Source of the DNA: Pseudomonas brenneri
GTDB taxonomy: Bacteria; Pseudomonadota; Gammaproteobacteria; Pseudomonadales; Pseudomonadaceae
Assembly: GCF_007858285.1 (NCBI RefSeq)
Contig: NZ_VFIL01000001.1
Span: forward strand, 1-64,000
Direction: 5' to 3'
DNA: 64,000 bases
Part shown: positions 54,343-62,926 of the stretch, in pieces
How positions within the stretch are numbered: position 1 is the first letter of the stretch
Layout: the number at the start of each line of letters is the position of its first letter
Notes under the pieces: model-generated
Told to the model about the DNA's origin: nothing
What the model saw: only the letters and a program-made list of their open reading frames with translations
The model's database searches: none
Position numbers and translations under genes: made by a program

Positions 54343-55992
54343 ATGCTTTCAATGGTGCGGCGCGATGTATTGGGATGGATGACACTGGGTGCATGTGCGC
54401 CTTGGCTGGCCGGTTGCTCCAGTTTGAGCAAGGCGGGGCCGGCCGACAGTCAGCCGGTCGACCTGCTGTATATCGCCGACACCCTCGATGCACGCCTGCC
54501 GGGCCGCCCGGTGGTGCCCGCCACGCGCCTGGGGCCAGCCACACGCATCGGCCAGGCGCCGTGGATCACCGGGGCCAATGCGCGATTTCGCCAAGCCGAT
54601 GGCAGCCAGTTGGATGGCCTGCTGGATGCTTCCTTAAGTGACAGCGTGCAAACCGGTGGCTATGCGGTACTCGGTGCCGTGCTGCAACGCCTGCGCGATG
54701 AAGCGGGGCATGAGAATAGCCTGACTCTGGAAAACGGCCAGTGCTGGAACGGCAGCGGCCTGGCCTACCTGACCCGTGGCCTGTCCGGGGTCCAGGGCAG
54801 CCAGTTGCTCGGCAGTGAAGTGCGGGTCAGCAGCGATGAGCGCGTGTTGTGGCCCGAACAATGCCAGGGCCTGTACCAGCAATTCGGCCATCCGGTGCTC
54901 GGCGCCGGGCTGGCCAGCAACAGTGCGCAACGCCTGGCCACTCCGGGCATGCAGGTGTTCCGCCGTGGCGGCGTGCGCATTGCTGTGGTCGGCATTACCG
55001 ACCCTTATGCACGGGACCAGCAAGCGTCCTTGAAGCAATGGTTGCACAGCCTGCAACCGGTGCTCACTCAGGCCCGCGAAGAAGCCGACCTGGTGGTGGC
55101 CCTGGCCGATGTTGGTACCGGGCCGGGGTTCTGGCTGGCCGAACGCCTGAGCCAGGTGGATCTGGTGCTGTGTGCCCGTGGCCAGGATTTGTGGCCGCAA
55201 CCGGTGGAAATCCTGCAAAGCTCCGGCAAGCGGGTGCCGGTGGTGCTGGGCGGGACCCGGGCCAGCGGCGCCTTCCGCATCCGCTGTCAGGCCCAGGCGG
55301 GGCAATGGCGTTTTGATGCGCGCTTTTTTCCGGCTCAGGCCAGCGCGTTGGACGCTACCGCCCAGGCCCACGCCCAGCGCCTGCAACCACGCCTGCAACA
55401 ACAGCGCGCAGCCCATGCCGCCTGGCTCGACCAACCCCTGGCCAAGGCTCCGGAAAACCTCTGGCGCCGTGATGTGCGCGCCGGCAGTTGGGATCGCCTG
55501 TTGCACCAGGCCCTGGCCCGCGAGCCCAAGAGCGCGGTGTTGCTACCGGGCCTGCGCTACGACAGTCCCCTGGCGCGCGGCCAGATGATCACCCGCGAAC
55601 ACTTGATCAGCCTCAGCGCCAGTTACCCGGCGCCGGTAGTCGATGTTCCAGCACAGCAAGTGCGCCAGGTCCTGGAGAACGGCGCCGAGCAACTGTTTGG
55701 CGAGCCATTGCTGCTGGATAACAGCCAGGACTTGCCGCGCTGGCTCGGCCAGCCCTGGCAGGTCACCTATAGCCCTGGCGGCAAACGGGTCAGTGAGTTT
55801 GCCGAGCCGGTCGGCACCTGCCGCACCTTTGGCCTGGGCTTTGCCGCCGATGCCGGGCAACCGCTGTGGCAACACCTTGAAGGCTGGTTGCGCGAGCAGC
55901 CGGCGGATTGGCAACTGGCGCCCTTGCAATTGCCCGAAGTGCGCTACGTGCAGGGGCATCCGGGATGGCATCCACGGAGTGTGGTCAGTTGA
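54343..55992 (+). CDS. 5'-nucleotidase/SoxB-like lipoprotein of the secretion locus
   Basis: A 549-residue lipoprotein: signal VRRDVLGWMTLGACAPWLAGC with lipobox LAGC, then a region laid out like the metallophosphatase domain of 5'-nucleotidases (GHPVLGAGLASNS; VAVVGITDPYARDQ) and a C-terminal nucleotidase-type domain (about 360-540; LLPGLRYDSPLARGQMITREHLI). The usual metal motifs DxH near the start and GNHE are not visible: the first strand reads LLYIADTLDARLPG and the NH-like site reads GLASNSAQR, so activity may be lost or altered. ATG 54343 follows GAGGGA. It heads the gsp operon behind a Pho-box-like site. Confidence 0.72.
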   Translation: MLSMVRRDVLGWMTLGACAPWLAGCSSLSKAGPADSQPVDLLYIADTLDARLPGRPVVPATRLGPATRIGQAPWITGANARFRQADGSQLDGLLDASLSDSVQTGGYAVLGAVLQRLRDEAGHENSLTLENGQCWNGSGLAYLTRGLSGVQGSQLLGSEVRVSSDERVLWPEQCQGLYQQFGHPVLGAGLASNSAQRLATPGMQVFRRGGVRIAVVGITDPYARDQQASLKQWLHSLQPVLTQAREEADLVVALADVGTGPGFWLAERLSQVDLVLCARGQDLWPQPVEILQSSGKRVPVVLGGTRASGAFRIRCQAQAGQWRFDARFFPAQASALDATAQAHAQRLQPRLQQQRAAHAAWLDQPLAKAPENLWRRDVRAGSWDRLLHQALAREPKSAVLLPGLRYDSPLARGQMITREHLISLSASYPAPVVDVPAQQVRQVLENGAEQLFGEPLLLDNSQDLPRWLGQPWQVTYSPGGKRVSEFAEPVGTCRTFGLGFAADAGQPLWQHLEGWLREQPADWQLAPLQLPEVRYVQGHPGWHPRSVVS

Positions 55993-56417
55993 GCCGGGCA
56001 GGCAGCCTGTTCAGCCTGCTGCTGGTCACGCTGTGTGCCTGGTTGGCGGCGCAATGCGTACTGCAACTGTGGCATGGGCTGGCGCAGCCGGTCGTGCCAT
56101 ACCCGGCATCGGCGCCGGTGGCCGACCTCTTGAGCAGCCACTGGACACCACGCCAGGCGCCCAGCGACGACCTGCCATTGACCACGCTCAAGGTCGATTA
56201 TCTGGGCAGCCTCAAGGCCAGCCCGCTGCGCGCCACAGTGCTGGTGCTGCGCTACCAGCAACAAGAACGCACGCTGACCCTGGGTCAGCGCCTGGCCCCG
56301 GGCATCGTCTTGCACGACATCGATGAACGCGGGCTGATTTTTGACAATCAAGGGCAGCGCGAGCGCTTGCCATGGCCGACTGAGCGACCGGTGATCGGCC
56401 TCAAGCGCAAGGAATGA
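55965..56417 (+). CDS. gspC: Type II secretion GspC-like protein (short form, no PDZ)
   Basis: About 150 residues: a short cytosolic start, one helix (about 12-32; LFSLLLVTLCAWLAAQCVLQLW) and a periplasmic homology region (about 55-145; LKVDYLGSLKASPLRATVLVL, then GLIFDNQGQRERL). GspC links the inner-membrane platform to the secretin. Usual GspC proteins continue into a PDZ or coiled-coil domain, absent here. Either ATG 55965 (28-base overlap with the upstream gene) or TTG 55989 (four-base TTGA overlap, GGAG in front) could be the start. It precedes gspD by six bases. Confidence 0.78.
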   Translation: MASTECGQLSRAGSLFSLLLVTLCAWLAAQCVLQLWHGLAQPVVPYPASAPVADLLSSHWTPRQAPSDDLPLTTLKVDYLGSLKASPLRATVLVLRYQQQERTLTLGQRLAPGIVLHDIDERGLIFDNQGQRERLPWPTERPVIGLKRKE

Positions 56418-56423
56418 ACCGAG

Positions 56424-58373
56424 ATGCACATGATCAATAAATGCCTGGGCCTGACTGCGTTGTGCCTGGCCTTGAGCGTGACCCAGGCCCGCGCCGAAGA
56501 AGCGCCGGCCTTGTATGAAGTGAACTTCATCGACACCGAACTCACGGACTTTATCGACAGCGTATCGCGCATCACCAACACCACCTTCATTATCGACCCT
56601 CGGGTCAAGGGCAAGGTCACGGTACGCAGCCTCGACATGCTTGGCAGCGAAGCGATCTACGACATCTTCCTTGCCCAGTTGCGCGCCCAGGGTTTCGCCG
56701 CCGTCAACCTGCCCAATGGCAGCGTGAAGATCGTGCCGGACCAGGCTGCGCGCCTGGAGCCGGTGCCGGTGGAATCGACGCGCCAGGCCGGGCAAGGCAA
56801 CGATGGCATGGCTACCCGGGTGTTCAGTGTGCGCAATGCCGGCAGTGAGCAGATACTCAATATCATCAAGCCGCTGATCGACCCGCGCGTGGGGGTGATC
56901 AGCCCATACCCGGCAGCCAACCTGCTGGTGATCACCGACTGGCGCAGCAACCTGGACCGCATTGACAGCCTGTTGTCGCAACTCGATCAGGTCAGCCAGG
57001 AACCCCTGGAAGTGCTGCCCCTGAGCAACGCCAGTGCCAACGACACTGCGCAATTGGTGACCCGCCTGCTGGCCCGCGAGCAAGGTGCCGACAGCGCCCA
57101 GGTGATCGCCGATCCGCGCAGCAATGCGTTGCTGGTGCGTGGTAGCGCCGACAGTCGCCAGCGGGTGCGCGCGCTGCTCAAGCAATTGGATCAACCGCAA
57201 AATGCCTTGCGTCCTTCGAACACCGTGGTGATGTACCTACGGCATGCCAATGCGGCTGAGGTGGTCAAGGTATTGCGCGGCTTGAGCCAGGACACGCCCG
57301 GCGCCGGCGGCGAAGGGGTACCGGTGGAGGGTGCGCCGAAGCAGGTCGCAGCCAGCGCCTCGGCGATTCGCATGGAATCGGAGGAGGGCACCAACGCGGT
57401 GGTGATGGTCGGCCCGGACAGCGAAATCGCCGCCTACCGCACCATCGTCGAGCAACTGGATATCCGCCGCGCCCAAGTGGTGGTCGAGGCAATCATCGCC
57501 GAGGTCTCCGATACCCGCGCCCAGGAACTGGGGGTGCAATGGCTGTTTTTGGGCGACTCGTTTGGTGGCGGCGCGGTGAACTTTACCAATGGCGGGACGA
57601 GCATCGCCGGCCTGGCGGGGGCCGCTGCCAGTGGCGACACGGCTGGCCTGGGCAAGCTGTTGGCCAATGTGCCCGGCGCCACCGCAGGCTTTGGCAAGCT
57701 CAACGGCGGCGGGCTGAACTTCCTTGCGCTGCTCAACGCACTGAAAAGCGAAAGCGGTTTTAACCTGCTTTCGACCCCGACCCTGCTGACCCTGGACAAC
57801 GCCGAAGCGTCGATCCTGGTGGGCCAGGAAGTGCCTTTTGTGACGGGCTCGGTGACGCAGAACAACACCAACCCCTACCAGACCATCGAGCGCAAGGAGG
57901 TGGGGATCAAGCTGCGGATCAAGCCGCAGATCAATATCGACAACACCGTGCGCCTGGACATCGTGCAAGAAGTCTCGTCGATTGCCGACAGCACCGGCGC
58001 CAGCGATGTGATCACCAACAAGCGCGAGATCAAGACCAAGGTCATGGTCGAAGACAACGGTCTGGTGGTGCTCGGTGGGCTGATCGGCGACGAGGCCAAG
58101 AACAGTGACCAGCGGGTGCCGTGGCTCGGCGACATTCCGGGGGTAGGGCGGCTGTTCCGCTCCAACGCCAGCCAGCGCACCAAGCAGAACTTGATGGTAT
58201 TTATCCGCCCGCGGATCATGCGCGACGGCGAGACCCTGGCCCAACTGAGCAGCGAGAAGTACCGCAACCTCAAGGTCAACTCCAACCTGGCATTGCCCGC
58301 AATCTCCGATAACAACGCCTTGCTGCGCCTGTTCCCGGCCAGCCGCGAACGCCTGGACGAGGGCGTGTGGTGA
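56424..58373 (+). CDS. gspD: Type II secretion secretin GspD (XcpQ-like)
   Basis: A 649-residue outer-membrane secretin with a signal peptide (about 1-24). Modules in order: N0 (YEVNFIDTELTDFIDSVSRI), N1 to N3 (ANLLVITDWRSNLDRI; NALLVRGSADSRQRV; TNAVVMVGPDSEIAAY) and the secretin core (VVVEAIIAEVSDTRAQELGVQW; the VGQEVPFVTGS gate region; VPWLGDIPGVGRLFRS). It forms the multimeric exit channel. AAGGAA precedes the ATG. The end overlaps gspE as GTGA. Confidence 0.95.
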   Translation: MHMINKCLGLTALCLALSVTQARAEEAPALYEVNFIDTELTDFIDSVSRITNTTFIIDPRVKGKVTVRSLDMLGSEAIYDIFLAQLRAQGFAAVNLPNGSVKIVPDQAARLEPVPVESTRQAGQGNDGMATRVFSVRNAGSEQILNIIKPLIDPRVGVISPYPAANLLVITDWRSNLDRIDSLLSQLDQVSQEPLEVLPLSNASANDTAQLVTRLLAREQGADSAQVIADPRSNALLVRGSADSRQRVRALLKQLDQPQNALRPSNTVVMYLRHANAAEVVKVLRGLSQDTPGAGGEGVPVEGAPKQVAASASAIRMESEEGTNAVVMVGPDSEIAAYRTIVEQLDIRRAQVVVEAIIAEVSDTRAQELGVQWLFLGDSFGGGAVNFTNGGTSIAGLAGAAASGDTAGLGKLLANVPGATAGFGKLNGGGLNFLALLNALKSESGFNLLSTPTLLTLDNAEASILVGQEVPFVTGSVTQNNTNPYQTIERKEVGIKLRIKPQINIDNTVRLDIVQEVSSIADSTGASDVITNKREIKTKVMVEDNGLVVLGGLIGDEAKNSDQRVPWLGDIPGVGRLFRSNASQRTKQNLMVFIRPRIMRDGETLAQLSSEKYRNLKVNSNLALPAISDNNALLRLFPASRERLDEGVW

Positions 58374-59827
58374 GTACGTTGTTGCCTTATCGACTGGCGC
58401 GCCAGGCGGGTTTGGCACGGGCGCCGGGCCCGCAGGGCTGGACCTTGTGCCTGCGTGAGGATGTCGACACCGACGCCTTGCAGGAAGTCTTGCGCGTGCA
58501 CGGCCTGCCGACGGCGGTCGAGCACCTTGACCCGACGCAATACGAACTGCGCCTGGGCGCCTTGTACCAGGCCGGCGAGTCGGCCACGGCGGCGTTGATC
58601 GAGGGCATTGGCGAGCAGGTCGATCTTGATAGCCTGATCAACGAACTGCCACGTATTGAAGACTTGCTGGAGAGTGACAACGAGGCGCCGGTGATCCGCC
58701 TGATCAACGGCTTGTTCGCCGAAGGCCTGCGCCTGCGCGCCTCGGACATCCATATCGAAACCTTCGAACAGAGCCTGGTGGTGCGCTTGCGGGTCGATGG
58801 CCATCTGCGCGAGATCCTGCGCCCGCCGCGGGCCTTGTCGGCCATGCTGGTGTCGCGGATCAAGGTCATGGCGCGCCTGGATATCGCTGAAAAACGCCAG
58901 CCCCAGGATGGGCGTATCACCCTGCGTTCAGGTGGTCGCGAGGTGGATATCCGCGTCTCGACCTTGCCCGGCATCCATGGCGAGCGCGTGGTGATGCGGG
59001 TGCTCGACAAGCAGGCAAACCTATTGGACCTGGCCAACCTGGGCATGCCCGCCGAGGTCGAGCAAGCCCTGCGTGCCTGCCTGTCACGGCCCAACGGGAT
59101 TCTGCTGAGCACCGGGCCCACCGGCTCGGGCAAGACCACCACGCTGTATGCCAGCCTCAATGCACTCAACGATGGCTCGTGCAACATCCTTACCGTCGAA
59201 GACCCGGTGGAATACGCGATTACCGGCATCGGCCAGACCGCGATCAATCCCCGTGCCGGCATGACCTTTGCCAGCGGCCTGCGGGCAATCCTGCGCCAGG
59301 ACCCGGACGTGATTATGCTCGGCGAAATCCGCGATCAGGAGACCGCGCAGATCGCCGTGCAAGCCAGCCTCACCGGGCACTTGGTGTTGTCGACGTTGCA
59401 CACCAACAGTGCGGTGGGCGCGGTCACCCGCTTGCGTGACATGGGCATCGAACCCTTTCTGATCGCCTCCAGCCTCAAGGGCGTCATGGCCCAGCGCCTG
59501 GTGCGCCGGTTGTGCCATTGCGCAACGCCAGCGCCATTGCAGGCCGCCGAGCGTCAACTGTGGCCGGAGCTGGCAACCCTCGAACAGAGCTTTCACCCCC
59601 AGGGCTGCGATGACTGCCAGGGCAGTGGCTACAGCGGGCGGATCGGGCTCTACGAATTCATCACCCTGGATGCCGGCTTGATCACTTTGCTGTACGACGG
59701 TGCCAGCGAAGCGGCCATGCACGAATACCTGGCTGACAAGCGCCAGAGCCTGGCCGCCATGGCCACCGACTGCCTGCGCCGTGGCGAAACCAGCCTGGAG
59801 CAGGTCCTGCGTGCGGTGCGTGACTGA
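58370..59827 (+). CDS. gspE: Type II secretion ATPase GspE (XcpR-like)
   Basis: A 485-residue hexameric secretion ATPase: N-terminal domain binding GspL, then Walker A GPTGSGKTT (Lys255), the Asp box, Walker B VIMLGEIRDQETA and the His box HLVLSTLHTNSA. The zinc-binding cysteine motif is shortened: the first pair reads LCHC (CxC) instead of CxxC, with CDDC kept, so metal binding may be altered. The GTG at 58370 overlaps the gspD stop; a GTG one codon earlier is equally in frame but less well spaced from GAGGG. Confidence 0.94.
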   Translation: MSTLLPYRLARQAGLARAPGPQGWTLCLREDVDTDALQEVLRVHGLPTAVEHLDPTQYELRLGALYQAGESATAALIEGIGEQVDLDSLINELPRIEDLLESDNEAPVIRLINGLFAEGLRLRASDIHIETFEQSLVVRLRVDGHLREILRPPRALSAMLVSRIKVMARLDIAEKRQPQDGRITLRSGGREVDIRVSTLPGIHGERVVMRVLDKQANLLDLANLGMPAEVEQALRACLSRPNGILLSTGPTGSGKTTTLYASLNALNDGSCNILTVEDPVEYAITGIGQTAINPRAGMTFASGLRAILRQDPDVIMLGEIRDQETAQIAVQASLTGHLVLSTLHTNSAVGAVTRLRDMGIEPFLIASSLKGVMAQRLVRRLCHCATPAPLQAAERQLWPELATLEQSFHPQGCDDCQGSGYSGRIGLYEFITLDAGLITLLYDGASEAAMHEYLADKRQSLAAMATDCLRRGETSLEQVLRAVRD

Positions 59828-61029
59828 TGCCGACCTATCGCTACCAGGCGCTGGACCTGCGCGGTAATTGCCGCAAAGCCAGTATCCAGGCCGAAAGCGA
59901 GCGCCATGCCCGGCAACTGCTGCGCGAGCAGGGTCTGTTTGCCCGTGAGCTGCAGGTGCAGGGCGCGAGTCTGTCGAGCCCGCGCGGGCAACGTTTGAAC
60001 CATGGACAGTTGTGCGAATTGACCCGCCAGTTGGCCACGCTCTTGAGTGCCGGTATCCCGTTGGTGGATGCCCTGGCTACCCTGGAGCGCCAGCTGGCGG
60101 AGCCGGCGATCCGCAACTTGCTGGTGGCGGTGCGCGGAGCTCTTGGCGAAGGCTTGAGCCTGGCCCAGAGCCTGCGCCGCCAGGGCGGGCAGTTCAACAC
60201 GCTGTATTGCGCGCTGGTCGAGGCCGGGGAGCGCTCCGGCAAGCTGGCGCCGGTGCTGGAGCGGCTGGCCGAACACCTTGAGCAAGTGCAGAAACAACGG
60301 CACAAGGCACGCACCGCATTGATTTACCCGGCGGTGCTGATCCTGGTGTCGCTGGCCGTGGTGATCGGCCTGATGACCTTTGTCGTGCCCAAGCTCACCG
60401 AGCAGTTCAACCACACCGGGCAAAGCCTGCCGCTGATTACCCGGGTGCTGATCGGCGCCAGTGAGGGCCTGGTGATGCTCGGCCCGTGGCTGCTGGGGCT
60501 GGCCTTGCTGCTGGGGCTTGGTGCGCGGGTTTTACTGCGCCGGCCTCTGTGGCGTTTGCGGCGTGACGGCCTGGCCTTGCGCCTGCCACGCATTGGCGTG
60601 CTGTTGTCGGTGCTGGAAAGCGCACGGGTGTCACGCAGCCTGGCGATTTTGCTCGGCAGTGGCGTGCCGTTGCTTGAATCCCTGGAGGTCGCCACCGCCA
60701 CGGTCGGCAACCGGCAGATTCATCAATCCCTGGAAACCGTGCGTGAGCAGGTCGAAGGCGGCGTGACCCTGTTCCGCGCCCTCAGTGCCAGCGGTCACTT
60801 CCCACCGATGCTGCTGAACATGGTCGCCAGCGGCGAGGCCAGCGGCACCTTGCCCGACATGCTGGAGCGGGTTGCCGACAACCAGGAACGTGGTTTTGCG
60901 CGCCAGGTCGACCTGCTGCTGGCGTTATTCGAGCCCCTGATGATTCTGCTGATGGGCGCGGTGGTGCTGTTCATCGTGCTGGCAGTGCTGTTGCCGATCA
61001 TGCAGCTCAACCAGGGCCTGAGCCTTTGA
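59827..61029 (+). CDS. gspF: Type II secretion inner-membrane platform GspF (XcpS-like)
   Basis: A 400-residue platform protein with two homologous GspF domains (about 65-190 and 270-390) and three helices (about 163-190, 215-240 and 368-395). It opens with PTYRYQALDLRGN and has the repeated LARQLATLLSAGIPLVDAL / RSLAILLGSGVPLLESLEV signature. It couples ATPase motion to pseudopilus growth. The ATG begins at the last base of gspE. Confidence 0.94.
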   Translation: MPTYRYQALDLRGNCRKASIQAESERHARQLLREQGLFARELQVQGASLSSPRGQRLNHGQLCELTRQLATLLSAGIPLVDALATLERQLAEPAIRNLLVAVRGALGEGLSLAQSLRRQGGQFNTLYCALVEAGERSGKLAPVLERLAEHLEQVQKQRHKARTALIYPAVLILVSLAVVIGLMTFVVPKLTEQFNHTGQSLPLITRVLIGASEGLVMLGPWLLGLALLLGLGARVLLRRPLWRLRRDGLALRLPRIGVLLSVLESARVSRSLAILLGSGVPLLESLEVATATVGNRQIHQSLETVREQVEGGVTLFRALSASGHFPPMLLNMVASGEASGTLPDMLERVADNQERGFARQVDLLLALFEPLMILLMGAVVLFIVLAVLLPIMQLNQGLSL

Positions 61030-61058
61030 ACAGACAACCTGAAAATGGAGAACTTGAA

Positions 61059-61517
61059 ATGGAAAAGCACGCCATGCCTGGTAATCGTGCCGTCAAGCGT
61101 CGCGAGCGCGGTTTCACCCTGATGGAAATCATGGTGGTGATTTTTATCATTGGCCTGTTGATCGCCGTGGTCGCCCCCAGTGTGCTCGGCAGCCAGGACA
61201 AAGCCATGCGCCAGAAGGCCCTGGCCGACCTGGCGACCCTGGAACAAGCGCTGGATATGTACCGCCTCGACAACCTGCGTTTCCCCACCTCCGAGCAAGG
61301 CCTGCAGGCGCTGGTCAGCAAGCCGAGCCTGGAACCGCTGCCGCGCAGTTGGCGTGCCGACGGTTATATCCGGCGCCTGCCACAGGACCCGTGGGGCAAT
61401 GCCTATGGCTACCGCACCCCTGGGCAGCACGGTCGGGTGGATATCTTTTCCCTGGGCGCCGATGGCCAGGAAGGTGGCGAAGGCACCGACGCCGATATCG
61501 GTAACTGGGACCTCTAG
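61059..61517 (+). CDS. gspG: Type II secretion major pseudopilin GspG (XcpT-like)
   Basis: A 152-residue major pseudopilin. After a 20-residue basic leader comes RERG-FTLMEIMVVIFIIGLL, with cleavage after Gly and Glu5 in place. The GspG-specific part DNLRFPTSEQGLQALV and the calcium-site region LPQDPWGNAYGYRTPGQHG and DADIGNWD are intact. The ATG has GGAG eight bases before it; an upstream TTG touching gspF would give an unusually long leader. Confidence 0.95.
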   Translation: MEKHAMPGNRAVKRRERGFTLMEIMVVIFIIGLLIAVVAPSVLGSQDKAMRQKALADLATLEQALDMYRLDNLRFPTSEQGLQALVSKPSLEPLPRSWRADGYIRRLPQDPWGNAYGYRTPGQHGRVDIFSLGADGQEGGEGTDADIGNWDL

Positions 61518-61519
61518 GC

Positions 61520-61963
61520 ATGCAGCGCAGTCGCGGGTTTTCGCTCCTGGAAATGCTGGTGGTCTTGTTGATCGTTGGTCTGTTCAGTGCTCTGGGCGTG
61601 GCCTTCCTGGATGCCGGCCAGGCGCCGATGCGCCAGGCCCTGGCACAGTTGGCCAACGAGGCACGCAGCCAGGCCGCCCAGGCCCGGCATGCCGGGCAAC
61701 TACTGGGCTTGCGCTGGAATGGTCGGCAGCCGGAGTTCGTACGCTGGCAGGCCGGTGCGCCTGCGTGGCAGGTCGAACCGTCACGCGGCGCGCCCTGGCC
61801 GGTCGGTTTGCAACCTGATTGGCCGGTAACCAGCGAGCCTCAGGTGATGTTCACGCCCTCGGGTCTGGCACGTCCGGTGTCACTGACCTGGCGTTGGGCC
61901 GAGGGCCGTCAGCGCTGGCAATGGCAGGCCGACAACACCCTGCATATTGCGACCCTGCCATGA
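61520..61963 (+). CDS. gspH: Type II secretion minor pseudopilin GspH (XcpU-like)
   Basis: A 147-residue minor pseudopilin: SRG-FSLLEMLVVLLIVGLFSALG with Glu5, then a beta-rich domain (LGLRWNGRQPEFVRWQ; VMFTPSGLARPVSLTW). It sits under the tip complex of the pseudopilus. It starts two bases after gspG and overlaps gspI by four. Confidence 0.9.
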   Translation: MQRSRGFSLLEMLVVLLIVGLFSALGVAFLDAGQAPMRQALAQLANEARSQAAQARHAGQLLGLRWNGRQPEFVRWQAGAPAWQVEPSRGAPWPVGLQPDWPVTSEPQVMFTPSGLARPVSLTWRWAEGRQRWQWQADNTLHIATLP

Positions 61964-62325
61964 AGCGCCAACGAGGTTTTACCTTGCTCGAAGTCATGGT
62001 TGCCCTGGGAATTGCCGCGCTGATGGCGGTGATGGTCAGCCAGTTGTTGCGCCAGCGCATCGCGACCCACCAGGCCGTCGCGCAACATCGCCTGGGCAGT
62101 TTGTGTGCGCGGGAGCTGGAGACGCGCTTTGGCGTAGAGCAGTACTGGCCGCAGATCAATGTGGTGAGTGGTCAGTTGCGTCAGGGGCTCGCCACCTGTC
62201 ATTGGCAACTGACCCTGGGCAATACCGGGGTCAATCGCTTGCGTCGTGGTGAGTTGACGCTGTTTGCCGATCCCGAGCAGCGCCAGCCGCTGGGTCAGTT
62301 CAGCCTGTTTCTGGTGCGCCCATGA
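61960..62325 (+). CDS. gspI: Type II secretion minor pseudopilin GspI (XcpV-like)
   Basis: A 121-residue minor pseudopilin: KRQRG-FTLLEVMVALGIAALMAVM with Glu5, followed by a short alpha-beta domain. It nucleates the GspI-J-K tip complex. The ATG overlaps the gspH stop; upstream in-frame codons lie within gspH. Confidence 0.9.
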   Translation: MKRQRGFTLLEVMVALGIAALMAVMVSQLLRQRIATHQAVAQHRLGSLCARELETRFGVEQYWPQINVVSGQLRQGLATCHWQLTLGNTGVNRLRRGELTLFADPEQRQPLGQFSLFLVRP

Positions 62326-62912
62326 AGGCCGCGCAGCGCGGCTTGACCCTGATCGAGTTGTTGGTGGCGATGGCCCTGACGGCGGTGGTCGGGGTGTTGC
62401 TGGCGGCCTTGGTCAATGGCTGGGTCAAAGTGCGTGAGCGTCTGGAGGAGCCCGGTGGCGAACCTCAGGTCCTGGAATTCTGCATGGCCCTGGAGCGTCG
62501 CTTCGACGCCCTGGTGCTGCGCCAATTGTATGAACAGCGCTTGCCCCTGGATCTGGCGTGGCTGGAGTGGCAGCCAGCTCTTGGGCAGTTGCAGTGGGTG
62601 GCCCTGGCCGCATGGCCACCGGCTGACGGTGCGTCGCGGGTACAACGCCAGCGCCTGCTGTTCGATGCCCGCCAGCAGCGTCTGGAGCTGTGGGTGTCGG
62701 CCGACCTGTACGCCGCCGACAAGCCACGCTGGGCGCGCAAGGAGTCATTGGCGCCGGTCGAGCGGGCCACGTTCAGTTTTTACCAGGGCACGCGCTGGCT
62801 GGCCTTTCCTTCTACTGTTGCCGCCCAGCCCAATCGCGGTGTGCGGATCGAGTTCGAGCATCATGGAGCCCCTTATGTCTGTACCTTCACCTTGCCCGAT
62901 ACCCAGCCGTGA
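62322..62912 (+). CDS. gspJ: Type II secretion minor pseudopilin GspJ (XcpW-like)
   Basis: A 196-residue minor pseudopilin: AQRG-LTLIELLVAMALTAVVG with Glu5 and a beta-rich C-terminal domain (YAADKPRWARKESLAPVERATFSFYQG). It pairs with GspI and GspK at the pseudopilus tip. Four-base overlap with gspI. Confidence 0.9.
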   Translation: MKAAQRGLTLIELLVAMALTAVVGVLLAALVNGWVKVRERLEEPGGEPQVLEFCMALERRFDALVLRQLYEQRLPLDLAWLEWQPALGQLQWVALAAWPPADGASRVQRQRLLFDARQQRLELWVSADLYAADKPRWARKESLAPVERATFSFYQGTRWLAFPSTVAAQPNRGVRIEFEHHGAPYVCTFTLPDTQP

Positions 62913-62926
62913 GTCGGAGCGTCGGC

